From an uncultured Corynebacterium sp. (GTDB taxonomy: Bacteria; Actinomycetota; Actinomycetes; Mycobacteriales; Mycobacteriaceae), in contig CAJZGD010000123.1 of the NCBI GenBank assembly GCA_915275065.1, forward strand, positions 1 to 7,359: a stretch of DNA of 7,359 nt, read 5' to 3'. The notes beneath the pieces were generated by a model, which did no database searches, was not told the DNA's origin, and worked only from the letters and a program-made list of their open reading frames with translations. Positions 4,349 through 7,359 of this stretch are shown here, in pieces (the first letter of the stretch is position 1; each line of letters begins with the position of its first letter). A program made the translations under genes and the position numbers.

Positions 4349-7300
4349 CTACTCTGTTCGCATCAAATCAGCTACAAGCTGGTTGAAGCGTTTCTTTGTG
4401 ATAATCGGAATGTGATACTGCCGGGCCTTCTTCGCCTTCACACTCGTCGAATCGGGATCCGCCGCCACCACCATAACCGTAGCCTCAGTCACATCACCCA
4501 CGATCAGCCCAGCGAACTTCGCAGCTTCCTCACCACTATGCGTGCCCGTAAACGCCACCCGATCACCCGGCTGCAACGTCAATGTCGACACCACCATATT
4601 ATCGTCAATCGTGGGATTATTATTTAAAATCTCCTCCACCACTTCACGGGAAATCCCCAGCGTATCCGCGGCCAACCACAACCCATCACGCTCCTGCTGC
4701 GTCACCCCACCATCACTCATCACCACCCGCACCAACTGGCGGATATACTGCATGTGCACCCGATCGGTATCTGCCTGGCTCATACCCAAATTCCGGGCAT
4801 GCGCCGTCAACTCCCGCCGTTCATTAGGCGACAACTCAAAATCCAACATGGCAAAATCCAACAGCTGAAGATAACTATCCGTATCCACATTGCCGGACGA
4901 CGGCATCTTATCAATAGCCGTACTGAGCCAATCATCATTGGCATAACTATCGTCACGCTCCATCGTTTCCGTCCCCAATGGGTGGATCTCCCGCGACGCA
5001 TGCATAGCATCACCCACAAACACCGTCGGCCGCGCCCCCTCAGGCAGCTCATCGGCCAAGAACTTAGCAAACAGTCGACCCGTGGCCCGCGCATCCAATA
5101 ATGCGTTATGCGCCTGCCGTTTATGAATACCCAAAAGCGACAACCCAGCCTCCAACGACCGAATCGTGTTCGGAAACGCATCCTGCATCAACTTCGACGT
5201 ATCAATATTCCCATCCATTAAACCAGCCATCGTCAATCCCACTCGATCAAACTCCGACTTCAACATTCGAGCATTAAAAGCCGCATTATGGGCCACAAAA
5301 ATCTTCCCCTCCAACAGCATCGCCACATCATCGGCAATCTGATCAAACGTTGGCGCAACCGCAACATCCTTGGCAGTAATCCCATGAACCGTGCCATTAG
5401 AAAAATCCCGCATTGGATTAATCAGCGTCGACCACTCATAAAGAGCCTCGCCATTATCATCCAACACCACAATCCCCATTTCCACGATCCGGGCGGTGCT
5501 GGAAAATCCGGTGGTTTCCACATCCACCACCGCATACATGCCCGGTGCATACTGGGAGGTAATATCACCCACCGTGCTGTGATGCACATCCAACATCACT
5601 GCCGGCTTCACTGAATTTTGCACCAACACCGAAAGCTTCTGCTCCGCGGGCTTATGCGATTTCAACAGCTTAAACGCCTCAGTGAAATGCGCGGTCACCG
5701 TGGTGGTTTTCCGCTTCAACCCAAACACCTTCATCGTCTCCCGAATCACATCATCGAGAGCCTCATCCGAAGAATCAGCGGGAACGCTATCAATGAAATC
5801 CAATTGGGCCATGGCATTGCGTACCTCCCACAGGGAAATCTGGCTTGCAGTTCGCTGCCCATTCGATGCGCGCACCCCCCGCCACTCGTGCGGAACCACG
5901 CCCCGGGGCCACACAAACTCAGTGTTGCTCCGGCCTTCCTTATGCCGCAAATCCTTAGGAATAAACCCTTTGATTCGATCGTTGATTTTTTGCGACCCTT
6001 TTGTATAACCAAAGGCCTTTGCAATAAGAATCCGCAGTTCATTAAGGCTAATCGGGCCATTCGCATTGACCGCGTCCTCAATAATGCCACCCAATTCGGC
6101 GCGCCGGGCAGCGCTGAATCGTCGTTGGAAATCTTCCCTGGTACCCAGGTCACGAAGCTCCACTGGTGAATAGCCCGTGATCTTGGAAATCCCCTTGGCC
6201 CCAGTCTGGGAAGCTGTCCCGCTTGTCACAGCCGGTGGGATAGCGGGGGCCTCCAACTCCAGCAGCTCCATCGCCAACTCGGATTTGGCCTCCTCGCTGA
6301 GCTGTTCCGTTGCTGCATCCCGCTGCTGATCCAGCCGGTCCTTGATTTCCTCCAACTGGTGTTGGAATCGGGCGTCGCGGGCCGCGAGTTCTTTCTGCGC
6401 TGCCGCCAGCTCGTTTTCCAGTTTGTCGACCACCCCATCCGGGTTGATTGCCCACTCCGGGAGCCACACCCGGGTCACCGAAGCCCACTGCATGATCGGC
6501 TTCAATAGTTCCGGCACCAGATCCCGGTCGCTCACCGTGGGCAGGTGATACCACTTCGGCCCATCCAGAAGCACCCCGACGTGCCACCGCTCATCATCCT
6601 GCGGGCGAATGACCAGGTCCAGGGTGAAGCTGGACATGCCATAGTCGGTTTCGACCACCCAACCGCGATCCCGCAGCCGCTGCGCCACATCGTCTCGAAC
6701 ATGGTTTTGATTGATGGTTTTCTGGGTGACCTGCGGAAGCGCCAACTGTTCTCCGTGGGCGTCATCATTGGCCGGTGCGCCGGCCATGGTGAGGGTGGTG
6801 GTGAGGCTATCCACGGCGGTGGCGGCAAGCATATAGCCGCGCAGATCCGCCATACCTTGCGACTTTGTTCGGGAAAGATCAATGTCGACAGCGTCGAAGC
6901 TGGCGAACATCACCACTGATCGGCGGGCCCGGGTGATCGCCACGTTCAGGCGTTTCTCGCCACCGGTTCGGGTGATCGGCCCGAAGTTGAGCGGCAGTGG
7001 GCCGCCCGAAGGCTGTTTCGAAAACGCCACAGAGAACAGGATCGTGTCCCGCTCGTCGCCTTGCACGTTTTCCAGGTTTTTCACGAAGAGCGCATCGGTT
7101 TCCTGGTGAAGTTTTTGGTGGATGAGTGGATCCTCACTGGCTTCCAAGAGGTCCAGGATGAGGTTGCGTTGCTGGGTGTTAAAGGTGACCACACCCAGGG
7201 ATTCCTGTGCCGTAATGGGATTATTGAGGCGTTCGCTGATTTCGGCGACGATGGCGTGCGCCTCCACCTCGTTGGTGCGGTGTAGGCGTCCTGGCTGCCG

Positions 7301-7359
7301 GTTGAATTGGCCGTCGACTCGTTTCAGGCTCACACCGGCGGCAATATGACCGCCGGGGG
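4349..7359 (-). CDS. multidomain SF1 helicase / nuclease-fold / DUF3320-like / DEDDh exonuclease / TerB-like / BRCT protein, N-terminus outside window
   Basis: One open frame runs from the window edge to TAG at 4349-4351, with more than 1,000 residues visible and the start missing. Numbering here counts the codon at 7331-7333 as 1. Helicase motifs: GVVTFNTQQ (47-55), NVQGDERDTILFS (89-101, motif V) and KRLNVAITRARR (127-138, motif VI), an Upf1/COG1112-type SF1 C-terminus. A Vsr/MTES_1575-like nuclease fold follows at 212-294 (TLDLVI, GVLLDGP, SDRD, RVWLPEW), then a coiled coil at 300-350 and a DUF3320-like domain at 397-486. A DnaQ-type exonuclease occupies 598-757: VVDVETTGF (D604, E606), AHNAAFNARM (N687 where Asp is usual), AHNALLDA (H742, D747). 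A TerB-like region at 820-905 repeats D-x6-E twice, and a BRCT domain ends the protein (915-990). Such helicase-nuclease fusions act on DNA in repair or defence; which applies is unknown. Walker A/B motifs are not visible. The GTG at 7333 is internal, because conserved sequence continues upstream. Confidence 0.87.
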   Translation of the reverse strand, partial: PGGHIAAGVSLKRVDGQFNRQPGRLHRTNEVEAHAIVAEISERLNNPITAQESLGVVTFNTQQRNLILDLLEASEDPLIHQKLHQETDALFVKNLENVQGDERDTILFSVAFSKQPSGGPLPLNFGPITRTGGEKRLNVAITRARRSVVMFASFDAVDIDLSRTKSQGMADLRGYMLAATAVDSLTTTLTMAGAPANDDAHGEQLALPQVTQKTINQNHVRDDVAQRLRDRGWVVETDYGMSSFTLDLVIRPQDDERWHVGVLLDGPKWYHLPTVSDRDLVPELLKPIMQWASVTRVWLPEWAINPDGVVDKLENELAAAQKELAARDARFQHQLEEIKDRLDQQRDAATEQLSEEAKSELAMELLELEAPAIPPAVTSGTASQTGAKGISKITGYSPVELRDLGTREDFQRRFSAARRAELGGIIEDAVNANGPISLNELRILIAKAFGYTKGSQKINDRIKGFIPKDLRHKEGRSNTEFVWPRGVVPHEWRGVRASNGQRTASQISLWEVRNAMAQLDFIDSVPADSSDEALDDVIRETMKVFGLKRKTTTVTAHFTEAFKLLKSHKPAEQKLSVLVQNSVKPAVMLDVHHSTVGDITSQYAPGMYAVVDVETTGFSSTARIVEMGIVVLDDNGEALYEWSTLINPMRDFSNGTVHGITAKDVAVAPTFDQIADDVAMLLEGKIFVAHNAAFNARMLKSEFDRVGLTMAGLMDGNIDTSKLMQDAFPNTIRSLEAGLSLLGIHKRQAHNALLDARATGRLFAKFLADELPEGARPTVFVGDAMHASREIHPLGTETMERDDSYANDDWLSTAIDKMPSSGNVDTDSYLQLLDFAMLDFELSPNERRELTAHARNLGMSQADTDRVHMQYIRQLVRVVMSDGGVTQQERDGLWLAADTLGISREVVEEILNNNPTIDDNMVVSTLTLQPGDRVAFTGTHSGEEAAKFAGLIVGDVTEATVMVVAADPDSTSVKAKKARQYHIPIITKKRFNQLVADLMRTE

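Noticed and set aside
5618..6169. 183-codon + strand frame inside the helicase-exonuclease gene
   Set aside because: It is antisense to the DUF3320-like part of an intact long frame and shows no recognisable domain.

Overview
The window looks like chromosomal DNA from a high-GC actinobacterium, most probably a Corynebacterium. The Dxs protein is recognisably corynebacterial in its N-terminus (MSILPTISTPAD) and along its length, and an m5U RNA methyltransferase-type gene sits directly upstream of it. Species cannot be named from the sequence alone.

Layout. (1) Positions 1-1013 (+) hold the 3' part of a TrmA/RlmD-family RNA methyltransferase; its start lies outside the window. (2) Positions 1014-1156 are a leader holding a possible extended -10 promoter and a possible 25-codon leader ORF that stops 4 nt before dxs. 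(3) Positions 1157-3088 (+) are an intact dxs, the first enzyme of the MEP isoprenoid pathway. (4) Positions 3122-3463 (-) encode a small four-helix membrane protein. It is divergent from a MarR-family regulator at 3523-3939 (+), and a palindromic operator-like site lies in the 59-bp gap. (5) Positions 3916-4326 (-) encode a YjbR/MmcQ-type protein whose 3' end overlaps the end of marR by 24 bp. (6) Positions 4349-7359 (-, N-terminus outside the window) encode a very large multidomain nucleic-acid enzyme.

The large protein is the most unusual item. One uninterrupted reading frame reads, in order: SF1 helicase C-terminal motifs, a Vsr/MTES_1575-like nuclease-fold domain, a coiled coil, a DUF3320-like domain, a DnaQ-type DEDDh exonuclease domain, a TerB-like helical region with a twice-repeated acidic motif, and a C-terminal BRCT domain. 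Both nuclease modules depart from the usual catalytic motifs (E to L in one, D to N in the other). The yjbR-like gene follows 22 nt behind it and may be co-transcribed. Whether this is a repair protein or a defence protein cannot be decided from the window.

Base composition is blocky. The + strand is C- and A-rich at roughly 1-2300 and 3520-5900, but G-rich at about 2390-3480 and again near the right end. The first change falls inside dxs and shows as a switch in proline codons. The methyltransferase and dxs are housekeeping genes. The region right of 3089 looks more accessory: a local regulator with its target, an orphan YjbR protein and a giant fusion.
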